A model generated the notes under the pieces. It ran no database searches. It worked only from the letters and a program-made list of their open reading frames with translations, and was not told the DNA's origin. This document shows, one piece after another, positions 1-9,376 of a DNA stretch of 64,000 nt. The translations under genes and the position numbers were made by a program. The first letter of the stretch is position 1. Each line of letters opens with the position of its first letter. The DNA comes from Paenibacillus sp. N3.4 (GTDB lineage: Bacteria > Bacillota > Bacilli > Paenibacillales > NBRC-103111), in assembly GCF_008017805.1 (NCBI RefSeq), contig NZ_VRTT01000043.1:1-64000 (forward strand), read 5' to 3'.

Positions 1-100
1 GTATGTAAGACCCCTTGTAGACGACGAGGTTGATAGGTTCGAGGTGGAAGTGCGGCAACGTATGCAGCTGACGAATACTAATCGGTCGAGGGCTTAACCT
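1..100 (+). rRNA. rrl: 23S ribosomal RNA, 3' end (partial)
   Basis: The first 100 bases match the highly conserved 3' end of bacterial 23S rRNA, including the stretch around GACGAATACTAATCGGTCGA and the terminal GGCTTAACC. The gene enters from the left edge, so only its last part is visible. The exact mature end is uncertain by a base or two. It belongs to the rRNA operon that in B. subtilis (rrnA) also lies just before csfB. Confidence 0.95.
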
Positions 101-278
101 AATCCCAACCAAGTGAAGATAAGCTTTGTAGCGAATTCCGAATACTTGATTGGGGCCCAGAAAACCTAAGCAATTCAAACTTTACGCAACGTTTCGTATC
201 TAGTTTTCAAGGCGCAAACAAACGCTTTGACGAAGGCTTAAGCTTTCGAAGTAAGTTTTGCTTTCGCAAAACTCTTAG
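101..278 (+). other. 23S-5S internal transcribed spacer
   Basis: This 178-base spacer holds no gene. CCCAACCAAGT near 105 can pair with ACTTGATTGGG near 145, a probable 23S 3' processing stem. A perfect 8-bp hairpin (AGTTTTGC, loop TTTC, GCAAAACT; 254-273) lies directly before the 5S gene and may guide 5S maturation. The processing role is inferred from position. Confidence 0.6.
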
Positions 279-395
279 TTTGGTGATGATGGCGGAGGGG
301 ACCCACGCGTTCCCATCTCGAACACGACCGTTAAGCCCTCCAGCGTCGATGGTACTTGAACCGCAGGGTTCTGGGAGAGTAGAACGTTGCCAAGC
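279..395 (+). rRNA. rrf: 5S ribosomal RNA
   Basis: This stretch of about 117 bases has the standard 5S features: a 5' strand TTTGGTGATGATGGCGG pairing with the 3' end, the conserved core around CCCATCTCGAACACG, and GAGAGTAGAACGTTGCCAAGC at the 3' end. It follows the 23S gene in the usual 16S-23S-5S order. An open reading frame across it (280-570) is an artefact of the rRNA. Confidence 0.96.
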
Positions 396-401
396 ACTTG
401 T

Positions 402-439
402 AAGAACCTTATCCGCTAATCTGGATAAGGTTCTTTTTT
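402..439 (+). terminator. Intrinsic terminator of the rRNA operon
   Basis: AAGAACCTTATCC and GGATAAGGTTCTT form a perfect GC/AT stem around a short loop, followed by a T-run. It sits just after the 5S gene. Confidence 0.9.
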
Positions 440-470
440 CAACATATATGAATTTAAATGTTTTTGGTTA

Positions 471-494
471 TGGGTTAAGCGGAAGCTTAACCCA
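471..494. repeat. Perfect 10-bp palindrome
   Basis: TGGGTTAAGC, loop GGAA, GCTTAACCCA form a perfect hairpin downstream of the rRNA terminator. There is no T-run, so it is not an obvious terminator. It may be a back-up terminator or a mobile palindromic repeat. Confidence 0.45.
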
Positions 495-716
495 TATTTA
501 TATTAGAAAAAGTTTAAGTTTTCAGGAGAGGACTGAGGGGGTACTCTTTTCATGGAGAATCCCAGGGTGAGAAAGTCTCGGCTGACTCAGATTTTCCTGT
601 TGATGATGCGGGGAAGATAGCTAGCTTCTTACGCTTTTATCCAACTCCGAACGTGTTTTTGGCGTCGGGGTCGATTTCAACATGTTGAGCGCCTTTCCTT
701 TTTTTGAGGTGGACGT

Positions 717-903
717 CTAACGAACTCAGCAAGCCTTATTTGATCAAATGACAAAGAGTTATCGTTTTAACGAACTCCAGACGCGTTATTGCAAGTAAAA
801 GCTCATTAACTCAATAAAAATCGACTCCATAAGGTCGTTTCAGTTCGTTAGATGAATGGACAGGCTCATTTCTCGTCGCTAACAACGCTACGGTTCGTTA
901 GCG
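717..903. repeat. Four AACGAAC-type repeats in inverted arrangement
   Basis: CTAACGAACT at 717-726 and TTAACGAACT at 767-776 are followed by the inverted forms AGTTCGTTAG at 842-851 and GTTCGTTAGCG at 893-903. The last copy also pairs locally with CGCTAAC near 877. The whole 440-1156 stretch has no convincing gene and these repeats are its main structure. A dispersed intergenic repeat family is likely but was not checked against a genome. Confidence 0.5.
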
Positions 904-1156
904 TAGATAACATAAGTAAGGCGTTACTTCATTACTCGAAGGCTCCTGTTGTGGAAGCAACACAAAATGATTGAGAACCAAGCTTCACGCTAGGTTTATT
1001 TTATTTTGCTGAGAAAGTAAAGAGCCCCTACAAATAAGTAAGACCGTCAGGAAGATCAACTCTCATGGCGGTCTTTAAGCATAATTTTCAGCGTTACATT
1101 AGAGTTATTGTGTTATAATTCCAGACCCCAAGGTATTTCCTCATATATAGGGCACA

Positions 1157-1681
1157 CTACTGCACATAGCAGGAGGTATCTTTGCTTGTAATTTTAATTA
1201 AACCACTCTTTCGGTAAGGCCGGAAGCGGAAAAGCATCCATAATCGCGGCATTAACATCCATAAATGAAAAATAGTCAGATGGATCAACCATGGAGTAGG
1301 TATCCAAGGATATAGAAGGACGATTATAGCGAGTCCGATCCAGAATAGGTGAAGCTGTATGATGGTTACTAGGCGGATAGATGCGTTTCCATCAGGTAGA
1401 TAACCAGACCAGAAAATACCCCATCGATAGGACCAGCCTCGCATAGCCATGCCAATTGTAAATTGGAAGTAGATCCGGATTAGCAAACTATGAAAGATCA
1501 AAAGTAGGGGGTAGCTCAAAATGAAAGAAATCCAGTTACCAGGATCAAATTTATAGGTAAGCATGGCTAGCAGCAAGATGAAGTAAATAATGATTTTATA
1601 CAAAGAATGATACATTCTCTTCACTAATGTGTAGCTATAAATTGTAGATTGCTTGGAGAGATTCGGTTCTTGCATGGACAT
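1157..1681 (-). CDS. Small membrane protein of unknown function
   Basis: This 174-residue protein is not recognised. It has three to four probable membrane segments: residues about 28-44, 50-72, 100-122 and 126-150. The C-terminus is basic and polar (RFRPYRKSG), so it is probably cytoplasmic. A strong ribosome site (GGAGGTCATC) directly precedes the ATG. It is transcribed away from csfB, with a 130-bp divergent spacer. B. subtilis has xpaC and yaaN in this neighbourhood, but this protein does not resemble either. Codon use and the ribosome site make it likely to be real. Confidence 0.7.
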   Translation of the reverse strand: MSMQEPNLSKQSTIYSYTLVKRMYHSLYKIIIYFILLLAMLTYKFDPGNWISFILSYPLLLIFHSLLIRIYFQFTIGMAMRGWSYRWGIFWSGYLPDGNASIRLVTIIQLHLFWIGLAIIVLLYPWIPTPWLIHLTIFHLWMLMPRLWMLFRFRPYRKSGLIKITSKDTSCYVQ

Positions 1682-1758
1682 GATGACCTCCGTAAGGCAG
1701 TTAACCTAGTATACAACCTTATATCGGTTGAAAGCATACTAAATATGAGGGTTAGCTA

Positions 1759-1788
1759 GTTTAGGAGAAACGAGAATCGGATATACTA
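1759..1788 (+). promoter_or_regulatory. Sigma-F/sigma-G type promoter of csfB
   Basis: GTTTA at 1759-1763, then exactly 15 bases, then GGATATACTA at 1779-1788. The family consensus is GYWTA-N15-GGNRANANTW and only one position differs. The csfB ATG is 27 bases further on. In B. subtilis csfB is made in the forespore from a sigma-F promoter, which fits. Confidence 0.7.
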
Positions 1789-1814
1789 GTCAAAAAAGGG
1801 CAAGAGGTGATCAT

Positions 1815-2015
1815 ATGGAGGAGAATCGTATTGGGGTATGTATGATTTGCGAACAACAGCGGATTGGCGGCATTCATATTGTAACAACATTTATATGTGA
1901 CGGATGCAGTAATGAGTTGGTCAAAACGAACGTCAATGATCAAAGGTATCCATTTTTCGTCAAACAAATGAAGAAAGTTTTTTATCCGGGGAATGCGAAA
2001 TCATATATGAATTAA
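1815..2015 (+). CDS. csfB: Anti-sigma-G factor Gin (CsfB)
   Basis: This 66-residue zinc-binding protein has two CxxC pairs (C9/C12 and C28/C31), as in the Gin family. In B. subtilis Gin binds sigma-G in the forespore and keeps it silent until engulfment is complete; it also inhibits sigma-E. The position right after an rRNA operon and before tmk matches B. subtilis csfB. The ATG is preceded by AAGAGGTGAT and a sigma-F-like promoter, and a terminator follows. Confidence 0.85.
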   Translation: MEENRIGVCMICEQQRIGGIHIVTTFICDGCSNELVKTNVNDQRYPFFVKQMKKVFYPGNAKSYMN

Positions 2016-2020
2016 TAGGA

Positions 2021-2050
2021 AAGCTTCAGTTTGAAGCTTTTTTGTTTTTT
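2021..2050 (+). terminator. Intrinsic terminator after csfB
   Basis: AAGCTTCA and TGAAGCTT form a perfect 8-bp stem with a 3-base loop, followed by a T-rich tail. Confidence 0.85.
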
Positions 2051-2107
2051 TAGCGTCAATCCTCTACTATTAGGGTATAAACTAGCAGGTACAAGGAGTC
2101 ATGATGT

Positions 2108-3592
2108 ATGTCCATGCAAAAGAAATTCCGGGCACCTTTATATGAAGCAATGGTAGCTCATCATCATAGTTATTCTTCCAGCTTTCACGTGCCTGGCCAT
2201 AAATCTGGGCAAGGTTTACATAAGGATGGGGCTGACTTTCTCCAGGCAGTCATGTCCATTGATTATACAGAAATTACAGGACTCGACGATTTGCACCATC
2301 CCGATGGCGTTATCAAGGATGCAGAGGAGCTAGCCGCGGATTGTTTTGGTGCGGAAGAAACTTTTTTCCTTGTTGGGGGAAGTACGGTTGGTAATTTAGC
2401 CATGATCGCTGCAGTTTGTGATCGGGATGATGTCATTCTAATCCAAAGGAACGCGCACAAATCTGTCATTAACGGTCTTATGTTAGCTGGGGCCAAGGCC
2501 GTTTTCATAACGCCTGCCGTTAACAATCGAACGGGTATAGCAACAAGCATACTGCTAGAGGATGTAGAGCAAGCATTAGCTCTGTATCCTGAAGCGAAAG
2601 CTTTATTTCTTACGAATCCGAATTACTATGGCATGGGGATTGACCTCAAGCCTTTCGCTGATTTCATGCATAGTAAAGGAAAAATATTACTTGTTGACGA
2701 AGCGCACGGCGCACATTACGGTTTCCATCCTGACTTGCCTGCTTCCGCGTTATCTCAGGGAGCCGATGCAGTGGTACAATCTACGCACAAAATGCTGACT
2801 GCTATGACCATGGGAGCGATGCTTCATGTGCAGGGGCCGTTAATCAATCGTAGAGCAGTCAAACAGCTTCTAACGATGCTTCAGAGTTCAAGTCCTTCCT
2901 ATCCCATCATGGCCTCGTTGGATTTAGCAAGAAAGAAAATGCACACGGAAGGGAAAGAATGGTTGGATGAGGGGCTTGAGGTTGTAAATGAGTTCGGTTC
3001 ACGTCTTCAAAGCCTTTCGATTTTTAACTATGAACCTCGTCCTTTTCCGGTAGAGCCAGAAGTTGGTTATACGACTGCAGATCCATTCAAAGTGGCGATT
3101 TATGATGCTACCGAAACGTTATCAGGAACCGAACTCAAGGATAGGTTAGAAAGAGAAGGATGCTTTGTAGAAATGACAGATGGGCGACAAGTACTGCTTG
3201 TATTTACACCTGCCTCGAGTAAGGAAGATATGCTTAGAGTTTATGAGGTTTTAAACAACATTTGTTTGGATGTCCTCGCGCAAAAGAAGGAACTTTGTGC
3301 GCCTATCTCGAATATAAATAAATTACCCTTCTACACACGTATCTCTTTACCGACTGCTTTTGGTTTGCGAGATTTGACGAGAGCAGGGGGAGTAGAGGCA
3401 CAGGTAAGAATGGTTAGTGCACAGGAAGCAGTTGGCAAATGTTCGGCTGATATGGTTATTCCTTATCCGCCGGGGATTCCCTATTTGTACCCCGGGGAAA
3501 TGATAACCGCAACTGTAGCCGAAGCACTATTGCAACTAGCAGCAAGGGGTATCAAGTTTCAAGGAACTGAATTTGGGCAGACGCAAAGCTAA
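2108..3592 (+). CDS. yaaO: PLP-dependent Orn/Lys/Arg decarboxylase family protein (YaaO-like)
   Basis: This 494-residue protein has an aminotransferase fold-type I domain, residues about 5-310, and the small C-terminal domain of the family. VDEAHGAHYG carries the PLP-contacting D197 and H200, and STHKMLTAMTMG carries the PLP-binding lysine K228. It should decarboxylate a basic amino acid to a polyamine precursor; the exact substrate cannot be read from the sequence. B. subtilis yaaO sits at the same place before tmk. Three ATGs lie close together; 2108 is the one in frame, about 10 bases after AAGGAG. Confidence 0.85.
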   Translation: MSMQKKFRAPLYEAMVAHHHSYSSSFHVPGHKSGQGLHKDGADFLQAVMSIDYTEITGLDDLHHPDGVIKDAEELAADCFGAEETFFLVGGSTVGNLAMIAAVCDRDDVILIQRNAHKSVINGLMLAGAKAVFITPAVNNRTGIATSILLEDVEQALALYPEAKALFLTNPNYYGMGIDLKPFADFMHSKGKILLVDEAHGAHYGFHPDLPASALSQGADAVVQSTHKMLTAMTMGAMLHVQGPLINRRAVKQLLTMLQSSSPSYPIMASLDLARKKMHTEGKEWLDEGLEVVNEFGSRLQSLSIFNYEPRPFPVEPEVGYTTADPFKVAIYDATETLSGTELKDRLEREGCFVEMTDGRQVLLVFTPASSKEDMLRVYEVLNNICLDVLAQKKELCAPISNINKLPFYTRISLPTAFGLRDLTRAGGVEAQVRMVSAQEAVGKCSADMVIPYPPGIPYLYPGEMITATVAEALLQLAARGIKFQGTEFGQTQS

Positions 3593-3648
3593 AGATATAC
3601 ACATAAACCATGACAACATCAAGTAGAGACTTACTGCAGGAGGATAGT

Positions 3649-4684
<1,036 letters not shown>

Positions 4685-4717
4685 ATCTAAATAGATCGAC
4701 ACAAGGGTGGATGTAAT

Positions 4718-5164
4718 TTGAAAATTAATCCGGGGTGGCAACCCATTGGTAAAAACGTCAAGGTTAACGAGAACGTCCCACCGCCACAGATGGCGCCCCG
4801 AAATTTCTCGGATATTATGCAACAGCACGATGAGAAATTTACTCAGGAACAGCTAACCAAAATGGTGCAGCAAATTACGCTGCAGGGTGATCGACTATCA
4901 CGGGCTATGACCGTAAGAGGGCTTTTGCAATATAAGCTGCTGATCAGGCAATTTTTGGAGGAAACAGCCCGTCGCGGTGTGAATTTGAGAGATACGAAGG
5001 GCTGGGATCGTCGCGGTCGTTCGAAACGATATAAGCTTTTAGAGGAAATCGATCAAGAATTGCTTTCGTTAGCTGATGAACTGTTGGAGAACGAGCAGGG
5101 AAGGATCGAAATTTTGGTGAAAATCGGAGAAATCCGAGGCATGCTGATTAATTTGTTATTTTAG
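4718..5164 (+). CDS. yaaR: YaaR family protein (DUF327)
   Basis: This 148-residue helical protein is conserved between darA and holB in Bacillales. Its function is not known to me. It starts at a TTG preceded by AAGGGTGG. The middle and C-terminal parts are charged, with a DTKGWDRRGRSKRYKLLEE segment and a predicted coiled coil toward the end. It is close to darA (33 bases) and holB (17 bases) and so is probably co-transcribed. Confidence 0.85.
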   Translation: MKINPGWQPIGKNVKVNENVPPPQMAPRNFSDIMQQHDEKFTQEQLTKMVQQITLQGDRLSRAMTVRGLLQYKLLIRQFLEETARRGVNLRDTKGWDRRGRSKRYKLLEEIDQELLSLADELLENEQGRIEILVKIGEIRGMLINLLF

Positions 5165-5181
5165 GATGGAGCGAAGATGGA

Positions 5182-6159
5182 ATGTCTTTCCAAACCATAC
5201 CCGGACAAGCAGCCGCTAAGCGACTTCTGCAAAATGGTTTGATTCATGATAAGCTGTCCCATGCTTATATTTTTAGCGGTCCCGTTGGGACGGGCCGTTC
5301 AGAGATGGCATTTGCTTTAGCTAAAGCTATCTATTGTCAGCATGGGAAGGATGATGCGTGTGGCGAGTGCTTGGAATGCCGGAAGGTTGAGCATCGCAAT
5401 CATCCGGACTTGCATGTGGTTGAGCCAGACGGAGCTTCGATCAAGATCGAGCAAATTCGTGAGTTGCAAAAAGAGTTCGCTTATAGGGCCACAGCATCCG
5501 GAACCAAGATTTATATCTTGCATTATGCGGAGAAAATGACGATACAAGCGGCGAATAGTTTGCTGAAATTTCTTGAAGAACCGACTTCTCGTGTAGTTGC
5601 CATACTCATTACGGAGAACGGCAATGCCTTGCTGCCGACGATTCAATCGCGTGCACAGTGGATAAATTTCACACCGATGCCTCGTGATCAAATGGTTCTG
5701 ACGTTGCTCCAAGAAGGACATGCTCCGGCACTTGTACAACCTGCTGCACATTTAACTGCAGGTTTGCAAGCGGCAAGAGAACTAATCGGAGCGAATTGGT
5801 TTGCAGAAATGAGAACCGTAGTGTTACAATTAGCGAAGGAGACGCTTACTCGTTTCCCTACTTCTATAATTACAGTACAACAAAGAATCATCAAAACGGA
5901 GCTCGCGGACCATATGCCTAGTCTGTTTGATCTGTTGATTCTATGGTTTAAAGATATGGTTCAATTGCGCTTAGAGCGCAGGGACAAGCTTGTTTATAAT
6001 GACCAGCTGGACTGGATGAGCTCCCTTGCATTCAGTCGAGATGTCGCAGTCTGGGTGCGTATGTTGGAGCAAGCCGTAGATTTACAAAAACGACTGCGCT
6101 TCAACGCCAATTCTCAGCTGGTTATTGAGAAAATGCTAGTGGAGATGCAGGGGGTGTAG
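5182..6159 (+). CDS. holB: DNA polymerase III delta' subunit
   Basis: Part of the clamp loader. It has an AAA+ fold with a P-loop-like GPVGTGRSE at residues 33-41; K is replaced by R, consistent with a subunit that does not hydrolyse ATP. Zinc ligands C52, C60, C63 and C66 are present, as is the helix KFLEEPTSR. The TIQSRAQ segment stands where DnaX has SRC. Length 325 fits the family. It runs directly into ricT, one base apart. Confidence 0.93.
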   Translation: MSFQTIPGQAAAKRLLQNGLIHDKLSHAYIFSGPVGTGRSEMAFALAKAIYCQHGKDDACGECLECRKVEHRNHPDLHVVEPDGASIKIEQIRELQKEFAYRATASGTKIYILHYAEKMTIQAANSLLKFLEEPTSRVVAILITENGNALLPTIQSRAQWINFTPMPRDQMVLTLLQEGHAPALVQPAAHLTAGLQAARELIGANWFAEMRTVVLQLAKETLTRFPTSIITVQQRIIKTELADHMPSLFDLLILWFKDMVQLRLERRDKLVYNDQLDWMSSLAFSRDVAVWVRMLEQAVDLQKRLRFNANSQLVIEKMLVEMQGV

Positions 6160-6160
6160 C

Positions 6161-6970
6161 ATGTATTCGGTAGTTGGTGTCCGCTTCAAGAAAGCGGGTA
6201 AAATATATTATTTCGACCCGATCGATTTGCCCATCGAGAAAGAAAGTGCCGTGATTGTTGAAACCGCTCGCGGGGTGGAATATGGCAAAGTTGTCGTAGG
6301 GAAGAAGACGGTTAGAGAGAACGATGTGGTTCTCCCACTCAAAAAGGTGATCCGTATCGCGGATCTCACGGATGCTGATTTAGTGGAAGACAATAAGAAA
6401 GCAGCCAAAGATGCTTTTCAAACGTGTCATGAGAAAATTAAGGACCACAGTCTTAAGATGAAGCTTGTAGATGTAGAGTATACCTTTGATCGCAATAAAA
6501 TTATTTTCTATTTTACGGCAGAAGGACGCGTAGATTTCCGCGAGCTTGTTAAAGATTTAGCCAGTATTTTCCGTACGCGCATTGAGCTCCGTCAAATTGG
6601 TGTGCGGGATGAAGCCAAAATGCTTGGTGGAATAGGTCCATGTGGACGAATTCTCTGCTGCTCCTCATTCCTGGGAGATTTCGAACCGGTATCGATTAAG
6701 ATGGCAAAGGATCAGAATTTGTCACTCAATCCGACGAAGATTTCCGGACTCTGCGGCCGATTGATGTGCTGCTTGAAATACGAACATGACAACTATGAGA
6801 GTGCCAAAGATTCATTACCAACAGTAGGTAAGCATGTAATTACTTCTTTTGGTAACGGCAAAGTATTAGGTTTAAATATAAGCGAACGTACTGCTAAGGT
6901 TCAGCTGTTTGACCTTGGTAAAGCACTCGATTTACCTTTCGACGATGTGATTGAACAAGATCAGGCATAA
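6161..6970 (+). CDS. ricT: RicT (YaaT), RNA maturation and sporulation factor
   Basis: A PSP1-domain protein of 269 residues. In B. subtilis RicT forms the Y-complex with RicA and RicF, which binds Fe-S clusters, assists RNase Y-dependent mRNA maturation and promotes Spo0A phosphorylation. The cysteine pairs CGRILCC (C161, C166, C167) and CGRLMCC (C198, C203, C204) are intact. Its place between holB and yabA is as in B. subtilis. Confidence 0.94.
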   Translation: MYSVVGVRFKKAGKIYYFDPIDLPIEKESAVIVETARGVEYGKVVVGKKTVRENDVVLPLKKVIRIADLTDADLVEDNKKAAKDAFQTCHEKIKDHSLKMKLVDVEYTFDRNKIIFYFTAEGRVDFRELVKDLASIFRTRIELRQIGVRDEAKMLGGIGPCGRILCCSSFLGDFEPVSIKMAKDQNLSLNPTKISGLCGRLMCCLKYEHDNYESAKDSLPTVGKHVITSFGNGKVLGLNISERTAKVQLFDLGKALDLPFDDVIEQDQA

Positions 6971-7021
6971 GATCCAAGGAGGCGCTGGCCAGTAAGTATG
7001 CATGGCATTAGAGGTGAAAGC

Positions 7022-7363
7022 GTGGATAAACAGGATATTTTCGAACAGGTAGATGGCATTGAAGAACGAATGGGTACAACTTATGCCGAGTTAGGTGCCT
7101 TAAAGAAAAGAATTATCATGCTCATCGAAGAGAATAAGAGACTAAGCATAGAAAATCAGCAGCTTCGCAAATTAATTCGACAAGACGAAACGGTTCTTGA
7201 GCAGCCGGAAGGCGAGACGAAGGAGCCACTACCGCTAACGGGAGCAGGCTATGATAATTTAACCCGATTATATAATGAAGGTTTTCACATTTGTAATGTG
7301 TACTATGGACATCTTCGAACCGAAGGAGATTGTTTGTTCTGCCTATCCTTTTTAAATAAATAA
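7022..7363 (+). CDS. yabA: Replication initiation control protein YabA
   Basis: YabA binds DnaA and the sliding clamp and prevents over-initiation of replication. The N-terminal half (residues about 5-55) is a coiled coil and the C-terminus has the zinc site H89, C91, C104, C107 within the highly conserved end. A GTG at 7022 with GAGGTG just upstream gives 113 residues and the family N-terminus. The ATG at 6998 is too far from its AAGGAGG. Confidence 0.93.
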   Translation: MDKQDIFEQVDGIEERMGTTYAELGALKKRIIMLIEENKRLSIENQQLRKLIRQDETVLEQPEGETKEPLPLTGAGYDNLTRLYNEGFHICNVYYGHLRTEGDCLFCLSFLNK

Positions 7364-7370
7364 GGAATTG

Positions 7371-7402
7371 ACCGTAGGGGTGTGTACCTTACGGTTTTTT
7401 TC
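7371..7402 (+). terminator. Intrinsic terminator after yabA
   Basis: ACCGTAGGG and CCTTACGGT pair (one G-U) and are followed by seven T. It ends the tmk-yabA run. Confidence 0.85.
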
Positions 7403-7444
7403 GATCATGAGGAAGACCAAGAAAGGAAATGAAAGAGAGCGCAT

Positions 7445-8200
7445 ATGAAAGAAGTCCCTTTACTACCTACTGAACGAATTGACGACTTATTGACACACAA
7501 TTTAAAAATTATTCAGAGTGATGAGGTTTTTAGCTTTTCACTGGACGCGATCCTGTTGGGCCGGTTTTGCAGTGTTTCGCCCAAAGGACGTATGATTGAT
7601 CTATGTACGGGGAACGGAGTCGTACCCTTGCTACTAACAACACGTACCCGAGCAGAAATTTGGGGAGTTGAAATCCAAGAACGCTTGGCGCATATGGCGG
7701 TTCGAAATGCAGAGATTAATGGATTAGAAGAAAGGTTGCATATGTTACAAGGGGATCTCCGAACGATTCATCAAACCTTAGGCCATGGTCAGTTCGATGT
7801 TGTAACAGTGAATCCCCCATACTTACCTGTTCCTAATGGTGAACAAAATAGTAATGAGCATTTTGCTGCCGCACGTCACGAAATTCATTGCACGTTGGAG
7901 GATGTCATATCGGCTTGCAGTAAATTGGTTAAAGCGGGCGGGAAAGTGGCCATGGTGCATCGAGCTACCCGTTTAATTGATATTTGCTGCCTAATGAGAC
8001 AATATCGGCTGGAACCTAAGCGAATCCGCTACGTTCATGCTCGTGCAGGAGAAGAAGCAATGATGGTGTTGGTGGAGGGCATGAAGGATGGTAAACCTGA
8101 GATTCGTACTTTACCGCCGCTCATCGTCTATGATGAAAACCAAGAATATTGCAAAGAACTGAAAGAAATCTATTACGGAGGCAGAACCTCCTTACAGTAA
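7445..8200 (+). CDS. trmN6: tRNA1(Val) (adenine37-N6)-methyltransferase family protein
   Basis: This 251-residue Rossmann-fold methyltransferase has the SAM-binding segment IDLCTGNGVVPLL and the N6-adenine motif NPPY at residues 123-126. It corresponds to B. subtilis YabB. The tRNA target is inferred from the E. coli homologue. In B. subtilis the small GIY-YIG gene yazA follows; here rsmI comes directly. Confidence 0.88.
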   Translation: MKEVPLLPTERIDDLLTHNLKIIQSDEVFSFSLDAILLGRFCSVSPKGRMIDLCTGNGVVPLLLTTRTRAEIWGVEIQERLAHMAVRNAEINGLEERLHMLQGDLRTIHQTLGHGQFDVVTVNPPYLPVPNGEQNSNEHFAAARHEIHCTLEDVISACSKLVKAGGKVAMVHRATRLIDICCLMRQYRLEPKRIRYVHARAGEEAMMVLVEGMKDGKPEIRTLPPLIVYDENQEYCKELKEIYYGGRTSLQ

Positions 8201-8214
8201 AGAGGGTACCGACA

Positions 8215-9103
8215 TTGAGCTTGAATGTGCAAAAAAGTTATCACTCAGAAGGAACCGGCGCAGGTACGTTGTATCTGGTTGCTACGCCGATCGGCAATTT
8301 AGAAGACATGACGTTTCGTGCAATTCGCATACTGAAAGAAGTGAGTATGATTGCCGCTGAGGACACGCGGCAAACACGCAAGCTGCTGACGCACTTTGAA
8401 GTCGCCACGCGACTCGTCAGCTATCACGAGCACAACAAGCAGGCAAGCGGACCTGAACTAGTCCGCTTGCTGCTTGATGGACAAAGCATCGCGTTGGTTA
8501 GCGATGCGGGCCTGCCGGCCATTTCCGATCCAGGTTATGACCTGGTGAGGATGGCCGTGGACAAAGACGTGCCGGTGGTTCCCATCCCCGGCGCGAATGC
8601 GGCCCTGTCGGCCCTGATTGCATCAGGCCTCCCGACAGAGCGTTTTAGCTTCGTCGGTTTTTCTCCCTAGGGAGAAAAGTGATCAGACGAAGGTGCTGGA
8701 AGAGCTGCAGTATGCGCTGGGCACGCTGCTGTTCTATGAATCGCCGCACCGCGTGGCAAAAACACTTACCCGCATGGCGGAAGTGTGGGGGGCGGAGCGC
8801 CAAGTCTGTCTAGCCCGCGAGCTGACGAAGCGGTACGAGGAATTCATCCGAGGTACCCTCGCCGAGTGCCTAGAGCACTTGGAGCAGTTCCCACCGCAGG
8901 GCGAGTACTGTATTATCGCCGAAGGCGCCTCCGCAGCGGAGGCAACGGCCGCCGCTGCCGGCTGGTGGGAGCCTATGTCGCTCGGTGAGCATGTCGAGCA
9001 CTACGAGCAGCGCGGTAGTGAGCGCAAAGATGCGCTTAAGCTGGTCGCAGTAGATCGCGGGCTGTCCAAGCGTGATGTGTACAACGCGCTGCTTGAGCGC
9101 TGA
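8215..9103 (+). pseudogene. rsmI: 16S rRNA 2'-O-methyltransferase RsmI, frameshifted
   Basis: RsmI methylates the ribose of C1402 of 16S rRNA. The first part from a TTG at 8215 (after AGAGGG) contains VATPIGNLEDMTF, AEDTRQTRKLL and SDAGLPAISDPG. It stops at 8670 after ...FVGFSP. The rest continues in another frame as FLPREKSDQTKVLEEL... to 9103 with the normal C-terminus. Removing one T from the run of five T at 8658-8662 restores a continuous frame of about 295 residues, the usual length. Either a real frameshift, a base-calling error in the homopolymer, or, less likely, programmed slippage. The 3' two-thirds is much richer in G+C than its neighbours. Confidence 0.9.
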
Positions 9104-9137
9104 AGCAAAGAGCGGGCTAGTGCCCGCTTGCTTTTTC
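9104..9137 (+). terminator. Intrinsic terminator after rsmI
   Basis: AGCGGGC and GCCCGCT form a strong stem with loop TAGT near 9111-9128, then TTGCTTTTT. Confidence 0.85.
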
Positions 9138-9261
9138 CAAATAGATGGCTTCATGAAACGACCACAAAATGTAGTCGAGATTATGAGGAATACTTGACGT
9201 TAAGTAGAGGAAATCTGGCAGCACGATAAACAAGGTTCTAAGCTTGGCAACAAAACCGGAC

Positions 9262-9308
9262 AAAAAAAGATCTCTAATCCGTAGCCGAAGCTAACAAATT
9301 AGAGATTA
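9262..9308 (-). terminator. Terminator of abrB on the minus strand
   Basis: On the minus strand AATCTCTAAT and ATTAGAGAT form a stem followed by a run of seven T. It lies 70 bases after the abrB stop. The rest of 9138-9376 holds nothing else I can identify. Confidence 0.75.
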
Positions 9309-9376
9309 AAGGAGATATGAAAAAGGTTAGAATTACCAATAGGAATTAGTGCTACTTCTATTATATACTACTTTTC

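Noticed and set aside
280-570. 96-residue reading frame
   Set aside because: It covers the 5S rRNA gene and its terminator, so it is not a protein gene.
1040-1077. Terminator hairpin (AAGACCGTCA/TGGCGGTCTT)
   Set aside because: The stem is good but a T-run is missing on both strands and no gene clearly ends at it.
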